Source of the DNA: an uncultured Eubacterium sp.
GTDB taxonomy: Bacteria; Bacillota; Clostridia; Lachnospirales; Lachnospiraceae
Assembly (NCBI GenBank): GCA_910584875.1
Contig: CAJUDA010000028.1
Coordinates: forward strand, 1 to 39,439
Direction: 5' to 3'
DNA: 39,439 bases
Under the pieces are notes generated by a model. The model made no database searches. It had not been told where the DNA came from and saw only the letters and a list, made by a program, of their open reading frames with translations. Positions 1-6,947 of the stretch are shown one piece after another; within the stretch, counting starts at the first letter, position 1; every line of letters begins with the position of its first letter. Both the position numbers and the translations under genes were made by a program.

Positions 1-4
1 GCAT

Positions 5-563
5 TCACAAAATAGCAGTTATAGAAACGGGTTCAAATTGGCGCCGTTGAGCTAGGACAACATTGTTTTTATCTACCCTTGAAGTTTTAGGCTGTGGATA
101 TTTATACCATACCGAAACGTAACACGTGACTATTCCCCCATCTGATTTTTGTAGCTGAATCACACAAATGCCGGAACTGTGCGCTTTGATCCTGCCATTT
201 TCAAACGTGGCAACTGCCGGATCATAATTGTCAGAAGAGCGGTTGACCGGAACCGCTCCGGGTGAAACCTCCGTTATACTCTCTTCTCCTATTTCATTTT
301 CCAGGTTAATATACCGTACAGAATCCGCTGCTTTTGCAATCAAGGTATTCCCCAGAGCGAAACAGCTGCAAAGAATTATAAAAGTCAAATACCCCGCTGC
401 AGAGCAACGGGGCATGACCTAGTTTCTCTGTAGCAAGTTCGCCCCAGAGGGGCGGGGTATTTGACTCTCGCGGGCGCGCTCGGATGATGCAAGCTTGCTT
501 GCATCATCCTCACTTTGCCTTCGCGGAAATAAAAGTTACCATAATTTTGTTCAGATTTTTCAT
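5..563 (-). pseudogene. Small exported Ig-like protein gene, split by a palindromic element
   Basis: Reading the minus strand, an ATG at 563-561 with an upstream GGAG opens MKNLNKIMVTF. The frame then enters a foreign palindromic element and stops. Beyond the element (386-528) the same gene resumes in frame at IILCSCFALGN. Removing the element plus one 8-base duplicate restores a normal signal peptide (basic start, hydrophobic core, AKAAD cleavage-like end) and a protein of about 135 residues ending at base 5. The mature part has a Big_2-like pattern (DPAVATF, NGRIKA, CVIQL, VTCYVSV). A 136-residue reading frame starting at 415 inside the element survives (MPRCSAAGYLTF). It keeps the hydrophobic core but has a poor ribosome site, so some expression from it is possible. 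Function unknown; an extracellular or surface role is inferred only from the signal peptide. Confidence 0.75.
386..528. mobile_element. MITE-like palindromic element with 8-base target site duplication
   Basis: A 143-base insert is flanked by identical copies of ATAAAAGT (378-385 and 529-536), and its removal restores the reading frame of the interrupted gene. It has two inverted repeats. GTCAAATACCCCGC at 384-397 pairs perfectly with 452-465; the first two bases lie in the duplicate. GGATGATGCAAGC at 482-494 pairs perfectly with 497-509 around a 2-base loop. A tail ending CCTTCGCGGAA follows. It encodes no protein, so any movement would need a transposase elsewhere. The ends are not simple terminal inverted repeats, which is unlike a classical MITE. 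The element class is inferred; the duplication and the hairpins are visible directly. Confidence 0.7.
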
Positions 564-602
564 ATGTTCTTGCTCCTTTTCTTCCCGCTTATCATCATTT
601 AC

Positions 603-654
603 CATTCATATATGAATGATATCTAATCTTACTGTAGCATACGAAAAGTTGAAA
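603..654 (-). promoter_or_regulatory. Promoter and palindromic operator of the split exported-protein gene
   Basis: On the minus strand a -35 TTTCAA (654-649), a 17-base spacer and a -10 TAAGAT (631-626) point at the interrupted gene. A perfect 16-base palindrome, CATTCATATATGAATG (603-618), lies just downstream of the -10, where a bound repressor would block initiation. Promoter and palindrome are seen; the regulator is unknown. Confidence 0.5.
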
Positions 655-657
655 TGC

Positions 658-728
658 AAGAACAATGCGACGAACGGTCATTATTGGCGACGAACGGTAA
701 AAAAGCGTCGAAATAACCCGACGCTTTC
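658..728 (-). repeat. Terminator-containing repeat, copy 1
   Basis: This contains two copies of GCGACGAACGGT and a hairpin AAGCGTCG/CGACGCTT (703-726) with a T-run on the minus strand. It resembles the sequence at about 1722-1768, sharing GCAA, AACAATGCG, CGAAC and an A-run followed by GCGTCG. In that copy the hairpin serves as terminator of the tRNA operon. Here there is no minus-strand gene for it to terminate. An open frame runs over it (616-843), but it has no ribosome site or recognisable protein. The rest of 564-902 holds the promoters listed and nothing else recognised. Confidence 0.5.
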
Positions 729-847
729 TAAAGAACAGGAGGCGTTACCTCCTTTGTCGGTATGTTTATACTATGTCACACAAAAAATGCAATGTAATAT
801 GCAGCTCAAAAATAATTCTGGATTTTTTGCGATACATGAATAATGTA

Positions 848-876
848 TTGCAATTAGCTATACAATATGCTACAAT
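848..876 (+). promoter_or_regulatory. Promoter of the toxin-antitoxin pair
   Basis: TTGCAA (848-853), a 17-base spacer and TACAAT (871-876) lie 27 bases before the antitoxin ATG at 903. Transcription would start near 883. This rules out the GTG at 879 as a start and supports 903. Confidence 0.6.
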
Positions 877-902
877 AAGTGGCAGAAAGGAAGGTGCGTA
901 TT

Positions 903-1199
903 ATGGCAACAAAAAGTGCAAATGTAACGGCTCGTGTGCAGCCTGAGATTAAACGGCAGGCGGAGGCGGTTTTGGATAAAATAGGATTACCTGTTTCCGT
1001 TTTGATTGATACCTTATACAGACAAATTATCATGACAGGCGGCGTTCCGTATTCATTAACAATTCCGAGTCTACCTACAAGAGATTGTATGACAGATGCG
1101 CAGTTTAATGTAATGATGGAAAAAGGATATCATCAAGCAAAGACAGGCGAAGGACTTTCTGTTGACGAAGCCTTTACTAAAATTAGTGAGGGCATTTAA
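903..1199 (+). CDS. RelB/DinJ-family antitoxin
   Basis: A 98-residue protein typical of the RelB/DinJ antitoxins that neutralise a RelE/ParE-type toxin and repress their own operon. The N-terminus (ATKSANVTARVQPEIKRQAE) fits a ribbon-helix-helix DNA-binding segment, followed by the family's LPVSVLIDTLYRQI helix. The C-terminal half (MTDAQFNVMMEKGY, then LSVDEAF) is the usual toxin-wrapping region. ATG 903 is chosen for its GAAAGGAAGG ribosome site and because an upstream GTG lies at or before the predicted transcript start. The toxin gene begins one base after the stop codon, a tight two-gene operon. The pair sits beside repeats and gene remnants, as mobile toxin-antitoxin modules often do. 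Confidence 0.85.
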   Translation: MATKSANVTARVQPEIKRQAEAVLDKIGLPVSVLIDTLYRQIIMTGGVPYSLTIPSLPTRDCMTDAQFNVMMEKGYHQAKTGEGLSVDEAFTKISEGI

Positions 1200-1200
1200 T

Positions 1201-1539
1201 ATGCGGTACGAAGTTAAGCTGACCGCACAGGCAATCGAGCAAATAGAAGAAATCGTGCAGTATATTTCCAAAGTACTGTTAGCGCCGGAAACCGCACGAA
1301 AATGGGCGGATGCTCTGCAATATGAAATAGCAAAGCTGGACTCTATGCCATCACGCTACCCTCTTACAGAGGAAGAACCGTGGCACACAAAAGGAATCCA
1401 CAAAATGCCCTTCAAGAATTTTCTCGTTTATTATCTGATTAACGAGGGCAGGAAATCAGTGTGGATTACAGCAGTGATTTATGGTCAGAGAGATCAGATT
1501 ACGGCTCTGGTGGATATGTCGCTTAGCGATAAGGAATAG
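1201..1539 (+). CDS. RelE/ParE-family toxin
   Basis: A 112-residue protein of the RelE/ParE superfamily. Visible signs are MRYEVKLTAQAIEQIEEIVQ at the start, a helix with APETARKWADAL, the SMPSRYPLTEE segment, and the C-terminal strands NFLVYYLINE and VWITAVIYGQRDQ. RelE members cut ribosome-bound mRNA and ParE members poison DNA gyrase; the sequence alone does not say which applies. The start is ATG 1201, one base after the antitoxin stop, so translational coupling is likely. A longer frame from 1162 overlaps the antitoxin and lacks a ribosome site. No clear terminator follows. Confidence 0.8.
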   Translation: MRYEVKLTAQAIEQIEEIVQYISKVLLAPETARKWADALQYEIAKLDSMPSRYPLTEEEPWHTKGIHKMPFKNFLVYYLINEGRKSVWITAVIYGQRDQITALVDMSLSDKE

Positions 1540-1658
1540 ACATCATAACGAGTTGGCAAACTTTACGAAAAATCCACCGTATTTATAGTATTCGCTCTTG
1601 TTGGGGTGTTCAATTTACGGAGAAAATAGTAATGTTTTTCTAGAAAAGAGCTGATATT

Positions 1659-1724
1659 ATGGATAGCAAAAAGATAGGAGCATTCATTGCTGCAAACCGT
1701 AAGAAAAACGGATTAACGCAATAA
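1659..1724 (+). pseudogene. N-terminal remnant of an XRE-family regulator
   Basis: An ATG at 1659 opens MDSKKIGAFIAANR and ends at GLTQ followed by TAA. This matches the first helix and the LTQ motif that begin many clostridial Cro/C1 (XRE) helix-turn-helix regulators. Those usually continue with E-x-L-A-x-x-L; here the frame runs straight into the terminator repeat at about 1722. Only 21 codons remain, so it cannot bind DNA as a normal regulator. The bases between the toxin stop (1539) and this remnant hold nothing else I recognise. Confidence 0.65.
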
Positions 1725-1739
1725 CAATGCGGCGAACAA

Positions 1740-1768
1740 TAAAAAAAGCGTCGTGATAAACCGACGCT
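1740..1768 (-). terminator. Rho-independent terminator of the tRNA operon
   Basis: On the minus strand, just past the 3' end of tRNA-Met, a perfect 7-base stem AGCGTCG/CGACGCT (1762-1768 with 1747-1753) is followed by a run of seven T. It is part of a sequence repeated at about 658-728. Confidence 0.85.
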
Positions 1769-1774
1769 CCACAA

Positions 1775-1848
1775 TAGCGGGAACTGGATTTGAACCAGCG
1801 ACACCACGGGTATGAACCGTGTGCTCTTGCCAACTGAGCTATCCCGCC
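1775..1848 (-). tRNA. tRNA-Met (CAT)
   Basis: A 74-base cloverleaf reads on the minus strand. The acceptor GGCGGGA pairs with TCCCGCT (last pair G-U), with discriminator A. The D-arm contains AGCTCAGTTGGC, the anticodon stem is CACGG/CCGTG with loop TTCATAC (anticodon bases 1814-1812), and the T-arm contains GGTTCAAATCC. The paired first acceptor position argues for elongator rather than initiator Met. Ile with a modified CAT anticodon is a less likely alternative. CCA is not encoded. It is transcribed after tRNA-Val. Confidence 0.9.
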
Positions 1849-1913
1849 ATCCAATCTGCCAGGACTTCCGACCTGACATATATAATAAGCTTTTCCCGAA
1901 AGAAAAACCTGAA

Positions 1914-1986
1914 TGGGACCTATAGGGCTCGAACCTATGACCCTCTGCTTGTAAGGCAGATGCTCTCCCAGCTGAGCTAAGATCCC
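1914..1986 (-). tRNA. tRNA-Val (TAC)
   Basis: A 73-base cloverleaf reads on the minus strand. The acceptor GGGATCT pairs with AGGTCCC (one T-T mismatch in the stem), with discriminator A. The D-arm is AGCTCAGCTGGGAGAGC, the anticodon stem TCTGC/GCAGA has loop CTTACAA (anticodon bases 1953-1951), and the T-arm is built around GGTTCGAGCCC. CCA is not encoded. It is the first gene of a two-tRNA operon. Confidence 0.92.
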
Positions 1987-2012
1987 AGACGCTTATCAAA
2001 CGCGACTTCTTT

Positions 2013-2040
2013 ATTATAGCAAATAAATCATCTTTGTCAA
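2013..2040 (-). promoter_or_regulatory. Consensus promoter of the tRNA operon
   Basis: On the minus strand TTGACA (2040-2035), a 16-base spacer and TATAAT (2018-2013) are both perfect consensus hexamers, placed just before tRNA-Val. The -35 box overlaps the TGA stop codon of the upstream kinase gene (2039-2037). Confidence 0.88.
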
Positions 2041-2984
2041 TACCTTTTTTTAATAATCTGGTCAAAAATCCCATTCGCCCAGCGGAGCAGGGAATCCCGA
2101 AACCATTTTTCCTGTCCGTACCGGTTATGCTGTGCCGTTATGAACAATAATATGCTAAAACCAAGAAAAGCCCTCATATGGTGCGGATCAATGGCGATGC
2201 CGCTCACTCTTTCGTAATTCTCACGAATACGCTTCTGTGCCTCCTCATCTCCGTAATCAGATGCCAGCATCCCACATTCCTGTGCCCTGTACCCATATCC
2301 GGAAAGGGAAAAATCAATGGGTGCCAGTCCCTGTGGAGTCCGGATCACATTGCCGAAGCTTAAATCTGCATGGATCAAGCTTTTTGCCTCCGGGTCCCCA
2401 TCCAGAACCATCATGATATGACCGACTTCATCCAGGACGTCTCCACAGACGGAGCGCAGTTCTGCAGACATATGCCCCCGCCTCCGGGCGCAGTCCAGCT
2501 CCTCTCCCATTTTCTGCACCAGTCCGTGGGAATAGGAAAGCCTCTTTCCCGCAAATCCCCTGGACGCTTCATGGATCCGGGCTGCCAGGATCCCAAGATC
2601 ACCGGCATACCGTCCCGCATCATCCTGTTCGAGCGGCTCTCCATCGATCCATTGCAGCAGCTCGCAGGGCGTTCCGTCAGCAAGCAGGGTGATATACTCT
2701 CCCTGTCTGTCCGGAACAGGCTTTTGTACAGGGAAAGTCGCTGTCCGTGACAGGTGCAGCAACAATTCCATCTCTCCCTTCATCCGTTCCAGCGGGGAAT
2801 CCCCCTCATACAGGGCGAGCGAAAACCCTCTCACCGGCAGATGGATGCGGAGTGCATACGAATCCCCTTTTTCTGTGACCCGGCATGTAATATTTTCGTT
2901 GTGCCGGATAAAATGGATATCCGGATTCTTTAACCCATAATTTGTCAGTGCTTCCCGGATCAGCTGTTTATGATATAACGTCAT
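2037..2984 (-). CDS. Aminoglycoside phosphotransferase-fold kinase
   Basis: A 315-residue small-molecule kinase of the APH/choline kinase/homoserine kinase-like superfamily. The catalytic loop HADLSFGN and the metal-binding IDFS, 14 residues further on, are the two signature motifs. The N-lobe has the expected VTEKGDSYALRIH strand, with a basic pocket for ATP. The substrate cannot be told from sequence; candidates are a sugar, amino acid or other hydroxyl compound. ATG 2984 is chosen because a strong GAGGAGGAGA ribosome site lies 6-7 bases before it. An in-frame extension upstream has no such site. It appears monocistronic. Its stop codon lies inside the -35 box of the tRNA promoter. Confidence 0.8.
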   Translation of the reverse strand: MTLYHKQLIREALTNYGLKNPDIHFIRHNENITCRVTEKGDSYALRIHLPVRGFSLALYEGDSPLERMKGEMELLLHLSRTATFPVQKPVPDRQGEYITLLADGTPCELLQWIDGEPLEQDDAGRYAGDLGILAARIHEASRGFAGKRLSYSHGLVQKMGEELDCARRRGHMSAELRSVCGDVLDEVGHIMMVLDGDPEAKSLIHADLSFGNVIRTPQGLAPIDFSLSGYGYRAQECGMLASDYGDEEAQKRIRENYERVSGIAIDPHHMRAFLGFSILLFITAQHNRYGQEKWFRDSLLRWANGIFDQIIKKRY

Positions 2985-3111
2985 ATAATATCTCCTCCTC
3001 TTCAATAAATTATACACACAGCCTCCCGGATATAGTATATCATTCGTTTTACATACATTTCCAGCCCTCTCCTTTTTTTCTCCCTCCAATAGATATCTGC
3101 CATTCACCGGA

Positions 3112-4134
3112 CTACCGGATATACATGCCGGAAGATTCCCGTACCATCAGACGGCAGGGCAGCTCCAGCCGGAGACATTCCCGGTGCCTCCCCTCCAGTC
3201 TGTCCCGCAGGGTCAGTATGGCAAGGTGCGCCATATCCTCTTTGGGGATGCGGACGGTAGTAAGCATGGGCGAGCTCTGGGACGCCTCTTCAATATCATC
3301 AATGGCAATCACCGCCGGGCGGTATACACCTTTTCTCCGCCTCCCGTTTCTGTCTTTCATCGCCTGCAGAAATCCCAGTGCCGTAATATCATTGGCGCAG
3401 AATATCGCAGTCGGCGGATCCGGAAGAGCTGCCACTTTCCCAAAAGCGTGGTATCCCTCATCCCTTGTCTGGCTGGTCGGCACAACATAGTCATATGTCA
3501 GGGGCAGTTTGTGCGACAACAGGCACTCATAATATCCGGTATAACGCATCTCTGTATTGCAGTCTCCGACATAGGCAATCTTTGTATGCCCCAGCTCCAG
3601 CAGGTATTCTACCGCCTTTTCCGCCGCCCTGGCGCCGTTACAGACGATCTCATCCATCTGATATTCCAGCGGATTGCGGTCTATGGCGATCACCCCCCTG
3701 TATCCCCTCAGCAGCTGGACTACCAGTTCGGGAGAACATTTGCCCAGGATCAGCAGCCCCTGCGCCCTTACCCGTTCCCCGTTCATAACAGCACTCTGGA
3801 TATCCGGTATGTTCCATATCTTACCCACAGCACAGCCCTGATGATGGCATTCCGTCTCCACACAGCGGAAAATTTCTGCAAAAAACGGATCCTCTTCCAA
3901 TGTATGAAAACGGGCAGGCAGCACATCAATCACAAAAGGATGTGCTGCCCCGCCCTCATTTCCCATTTTCAGATGTCTGGCATTCTGATCCGGGACATAG
4001 CCCAACTCTCTTGCCGTCTGACGGATCCGTTCCGTCATTTCCCGGTCCTGGCACTGGTACCGGGGATTGTTAAGCACCCGCGACACGGTAGCGACAGACG
4101 CTCCGGTAAGCTGTGAGATTTTCTTTAATGACAT
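3112..4134 (-). CDS. LacI-family transcriptional regulator
   Basis: A 340-residue LacI/GalR regulator. The N-terminal helix-turn-helix reads SLKKISQLTGASVATVSRVL, followed by the hinge region (ARELGYVPDQNARHL). A periplasmic-binding-protein-like effector domain fills the rest (VIAIDRNP, TKIAYVGD, PTAIFCANDITALGFLQA). ATG 4134 has GGGAGG seven bases upstream. It lies 38 bases downstream of an ABC permease gene on the same strand, so it is probably the last gene of the 6704-to-3112 operon and its likely regulator. LacI regulators usually sense sugars or nucleosides. Pairing with a sulfonate/nitrate-type transporter is unusual, so the ligand is unknown. Confidence 0.88.
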   Translation of the reverse strand: MSLKKISQLTGASVATVSRVLNNPRYQCQDREMTERIRQTARELGYVPDQNARHLKMGNEGGAAHPFVIDVLPARFHTLEEDPFFAEIFRCVETECHHQGCAVGKIWNIPDIQSAVMNGERVRAQGLLILGKCSPELVVQLLRGYRGVIAIDRNPLEYQMDEIVCNGARAAEKAVEYLLELGHTKIAYVGDCNTEMRYTGYYECLLSHKLPLTYDYVVPTSQTRDEGYHAFGKVAALPDPPTAIFCANDITALGFLQAMKDRNGRRRKGVYRPAVIAIDDIEEASQSSPMLTTVRIPKEDMAHLAILTLRDRLEGRHRECLRLELPCRLMVRESSGMYIR

Positions 4135-4172
4135 GTATGTGCCTCCCTCTCCAAAACGGTACCCTTCACAAT

Positions 4173-4955
4173 CTACTTCCCTGTGGTCAGACCCCGTTTG
4201 CGCAGAATCTGACGTTCTGCAGTGGAAAAGATTCCCTTGTCTATAATAATGCCGATCAGTACGATCACAAGCATGACCGTCATAACCTGGTTGATATCTG
4301 CAAGATCCCTCCCCACCATCAATGTAAAACCAAGACCTACCGAGGCAGACATCACTTCCCCTGACATCAGTGCGCGCCAGGCAAAAGACCAGCCCTGCTT
4401 CAGTCCCGAAACAAAGGATGGCAGCGCCGCAGGAAAGATTACCTTTGTATACATTTTCTGACCGGAAACTCCCATCGTCCTCGCCGCCCGGATATAGATC
4501 GGCGGTACATTTTTGACGCCGCTTTCTACTGCAATGGCAATGCTGAATGCCGAGCCCATAACGACGACAAATATGATCGCGCTCTCTCCCAGCCCGAACC
4601 ACAATATGGCAAACGGGACCCAGCAGATGCTCGGCAGTGTCTGGATACCGAGTATCAGCGGCTTCAGATTCCTTGCCAGGTACTCCGACTGAATGATCAG
4701 GACGCCAAATACGATGCCGATTACAATAGAGATCACAAATCCCGTCAGCACACGCAGCATGCTGCTTGCCACAGCAGATAGCAGCGTCCCATCCGACATC
4801 AGGCTGCAGATACTTTTCCATACACCCAGCGGATGGGGTACCGCATAGGGTTTCGCCCAGTCAAACCAGTCCGTAGCCGCCACATACAAAAGCTGCCAGA
4901 GAGCGACCAGCCCCACCGCAAATACTATACTGCCTATGATCTTTTTTATCTTCAC
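4173..4955 (-). CDS. ABC transporter permease, SsuC/TauC/NrtB type
   Basis: A 260-residue membrane protein of the binding-protein-dependent permease family used for aliphatic sulfonates, taurine, nitrate or pyrimidine precursors. About six membrane segments are visible. An EAA-like cytoplasmic loop, YIRAARTMGVSGQKMYTKVI then FPAALP, contacts the ATPase. Its ATG overlaps the end of the ATPase gene by four bases (ATGA), so the two are translationally coupled. With the ATPase and lipoprotein upstream it forms a complete importer. The substrate cannot be assigned because no substrate-processing enzyme such as a monooxygenase is nearby. Confidence 0.88.
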   Translation of the reverse strand: MKIKKIIGSIVFAVGLVALWQLLYVAATDWFDWAKPYAVPHPLGVWKSICSLMSDGTLLSAVASSMLRVLTGFVISIVIGIVFGVLIIQSEYLARNLKPLILGIQTLPSICWVPFAILWFGLGESAIIFVVVMGSAFSIAIAVESGVKNVPPIYIRAARTMGVSGQKMYTKVIFPAALPSFVSGLKQGWSFAWRALMSGEVMSASVGLGFTLMVGRDLADINQVMTVMLVIVLIGIIIDKGIFSTAERQILRKRGLTTGK

Positions 4956-5734
4956 TTTTCTGCCTCCTCGTCAAACTCCTCTGCCACGCTCTGACGGGCG
5001 CTCTCCTGTACCTGATCCAGGATCTGTTTTCTCAATGCCACAAATCCTTCTGACTCAATATTTCTGGGACGGGGCAGGCCGACCGGTATGATTTCCCTGA
5101 TGCATCCCGGATTCTGCGCCATCACGACGACCCGGTCTGCAAAATACACCGCCTCTTCCACACTGTGGGTGACATACAGGATCGTTTTCTGCATCTTCTC
5201 CCAGATCTCCTCCAGCTCTGCCCGGAGAATATTGATCGTCTGCTTATCCAGCGCCGAAAATGGTTCGTCCATCAATAGCAGCTTACTGTCCAGGGCAAGA
5301 GCCCTTGCCAGCGCAGTACGCTGCTTCATTCCACCGGAGATCTGGTGGACCGGATAGTCCCTGTAATGCCAGAGCTGTACCATACGCAGGTATTTCTCAG
5401 CGATCTCACGCTGCTCATCCCGGCTGTGCCCCGCCGCCTCAAGACCAAACATCACATTTTCCATAACATTCAGCCAGGGATACAGTGCCGCCTCCTGGAA
5501 CATCACAACGCGGTCCGACCCCGGACCTTCAATTTTTGCCCCGTCGAGTATGATCTCACCCGCCGACGGCAGATCCAGCCCCGCTACCAGGTTCAGCAGG
5601 GTTGATTTCCCACAGCCGGATGGACCGACAATACAGATAAACTCACCCTTCTCCACTGACAGCGAGATGTCCTGCAGAGTCTCTTTGGTCGTTTCTTTAA
5701 ATGTCTTACTTATTGAATTCAGTTGTAAATACAT
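4952..5734 (-). CDS. ABC transporter ATP-binding protein, SsuB/TauB/NrtD type
   Basis: A 260-residue ATPase that powers the importer. Walker A is GPSGCGKST, the signature is ISGGMKQRTALARAL, Walker B is LLLMDEPFSALD, and the H-loop is VTHSVEEA. The nearest family is nitrate/sulfonate/taurine ATPases, shown by VMFQEAALYPWLNVMENV. ATG 5734 is preferred over the GTG three bases upstream because GGAGG lies six bases before it. The start overlaps the last 29 bases of the binding-protein gene, so this operon is compressed and coupled at both junctions. Confidence 0.9.
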   Translation of the reverse strand: MYLQLNSISKTFKETTKETLQDISLSVEKGEFICIVGPSGCGKSTLLNLVAGLDLPSAGEIILDGAKIEGPGSDRVVMFQEAALYPWLNVMENVMFGLEAAGHSRDEQREIAEKYLRMVQLWHYRDYPVHQISGGMKQRTALARALALDSKLLLMDEPFSALDKQTINILRAELEEIWEKMQKTILYVTHSVEEAVYFADRVVVMAQNPGCIREIIPVGLPRPRNIESEGFVALRKQILDQVQESARQSVAEEFDEEAEK

Positions 5735-6704
5735 CACTTTCCTCCGGTACTGTATTGATAAATCCTTCCTCTTTGCTTATGTTAGCAAAAGTCATGATCG
5801 CTTCTTTGTTCAGGGCAGTATCGACCTTCATCCGGCTAAATGCCTTCTGGATCACATCGGCGGCAAGCGATTTTCCTGTCACGCTTTCGATCTCCTTATT
5901 GACGATCTCCTGCGCCTGTGATGCATTATTGTTTATATAAAGGGTGGCATCCTCATGTGCCTGTAAAAATTCTTTCACAAGATCCGGGTGTTCTTTTATG
6001 AAATCACCGTTTGCGATAACGACCGCTGTCGGATAATTCCCCTCCAGAAACAGCTTATCATACTCAAGAAGCACTTCAGCGTTGCCGTTTTTCTCGATCG
6101 TGGTACCCCATGGTTCGGGCACGACAGCCGCATCCACGCTGCCGTTGTCGATCAGGTTTAATATATCAGCGTTAGAGCTGGCGTTTACCGTCACATCACC
6201 GCCCTTATCCACTGTCTTGAGTCCATTCTGCGTCAGAAGGTCAAGCAGACACAGATGCTGGGTATTTCCGATCTGCGGCACTGCCACCTTTTTGCCGGCA
6301 AGATCCTTTACCGTACTGATCCCGGAATCTTTTCTTTTTAACAGAACCGCTCCGGCATTTGTCACGTTGGAAATAATCTTTACTTCGCCATTTGACTTTG
6401 CATTGGCACTCAGCGCCGGTACCGGTCCGATATATCCGAGGTCGATCTCTCCGGCAAATACTGCTTCTACTTCCGCTGGTCCCGCATTAAATGACGTCCA
6501 GGATACCTTACATTTCCCTTTCCATTTATTTTCCAATGTCTGCTGGTTTTTCATCACCAGTGCCTGTGTATGTGTGATATTAGGGAAGTAAGCAACTCTC
6601 ACTGTTGTCTCGCCATCTTTTCCCTTGTCTGCGGAAGAACCGCAGCCGGCAAGCGACAATACCAGTCCCATTCCTACTATAATTGATGTGATCTTTTTCA
6701 ACAT
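5706..6704 (-). CDS. Substrate-binding lipoprotein, SsuA/TauA/NrtA type
   Basis: A 332-residue binding protein. A lipoprotein signal peptide ends at LAGC (Cys 21), so it should be anchored on the outer face of the membrane. The mature part follows the NMT1/SsuA-like fold: VRVAYFPNITHTQALV at the start, AGEIDLGYIGPVPAL, GISTVKDLAGKKVAVPQ, and VDAAVVPEPWGTTIEK. It delivers its ligand to the permease at 4173-4955. ATG 6704 has AGGAGG eight bases upstream. It is the first gene of the four-gene operon ending with the LacI regulator. The ligand is probably a small organic or inorganic anion such as a sulfonate, by family only. Confidence 0.9.
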   Translation of the reverse strand: MLKKITSIIVGMGLVLSLAGCGSSADKGKDGETTVRVAYFPNITHTQALVMKNQQTLENKWKGKCKVSWTSFNAGPAEVEAVFAGEIDLGYIGPVPALSANAKSNGEVKIISNVTNAGAVLLKRKDSGISTVKDLAGKKVAVPQIGNTQHLCLLDLLTQNGLKTVDKGGDVTVNASSNADILNLIDNGSVDAAVVPEPWGTTIEKNGNAEVLLEYDKLFLEGNYPTAVVIANGDFIKEHPDLVKEFLQAHEDATLYINNNASQAQEIVNKEIESVTGKSLAADVIQKAFSRMKVDTALNKEAIMTFANISKEEGFINTVPEESDVFTTEFNK

Positions 6705-6743
6705 TTTATCTGCCTCCTACTGAAATTCGTTTTTTTCTCTTGC

Positions 6744-6806
6744 ATTATACCATTGAATCTTTACTATTGTTACCAAAAATCAGCAAACGTATTCTATTGA
6801 AATACG
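6744..6806 (-). promoter_or_regulatory. Promoter of the sulfonate-type ABC operon, with an inverted repeat
   Basis: On the minus strand an extended -10, TGG plus TATAAT (6752-6744), lies 40 bases before the binding-protein ATG; no good -35 is visible. CGTATT at 6788-6793 and AATACG at 6801-6806 form an inverted repeat with a 7-base centre, about 50-70 bases upstream of the start site, a possible regulator site. Confidence 0.5.
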
Positions 6807-6859
6807 GTGGAATATCAGGCACTTATTTTACTATTTTTTTCAATTAAATCCAAATTTAG

Positions 6860-6873
6860 AGAAAACGTTTTCA
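6860..6873 (-). promoter_or_regulatory. LacI/CcpA-type operator
   Basis: TGAAAACGTTTTCT (minus strand) has the CG-centred symmetry of LacI-family operators and matches the catabolite-responsive element pattern TGWNANCGNTNWCA except at the last base. It is about 120 bases upstream of the predicted start site. It could serve the LacI regulator of this operon or CcpA. Confidence 0.45.
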
Positions 6874-6889
6874 TCATTGTTTGTCATAA

Positions 6890-6913
6890 AGGCACACTTT
6901 GTACTGTGTGCCT
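6890..6913 (-). terminator. Terminator-like hairpin after the amino acid ABC operon
   Basis: AGGCACAC (6890-6897) pairs perfectly with GTGTGCCT (6906-6913). It lies 35 bases past the stop of the ATPase gene at 6948. The T-run is stronger on the plus strand than on the minus strand, so it may act weakly or in both directions. Confidence 0.5.
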
Positions 6914-6947
6914 GTTACTTTTTTTCATAATTGCATCCACCGCCACG

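Noticed and set aside
616..843. A 75-codon open frame on the plus strand
   Set aside because: No ribosome site and no family resemblance; it runs through a terminator repeat and opposes a promoter.
3184..4116. A 310-codon open frame antisense to the LacI gene
   Set aside because: Shadow frame over a gene with an intact helix-turn-helix and effector domain.
4135..4821. N-terminal extension of the LacI frame
   Set aside because: It overlaps the permease gene in another frame; the ATG at 4134 has the ribosome site and starts at the helix-turn-helix.
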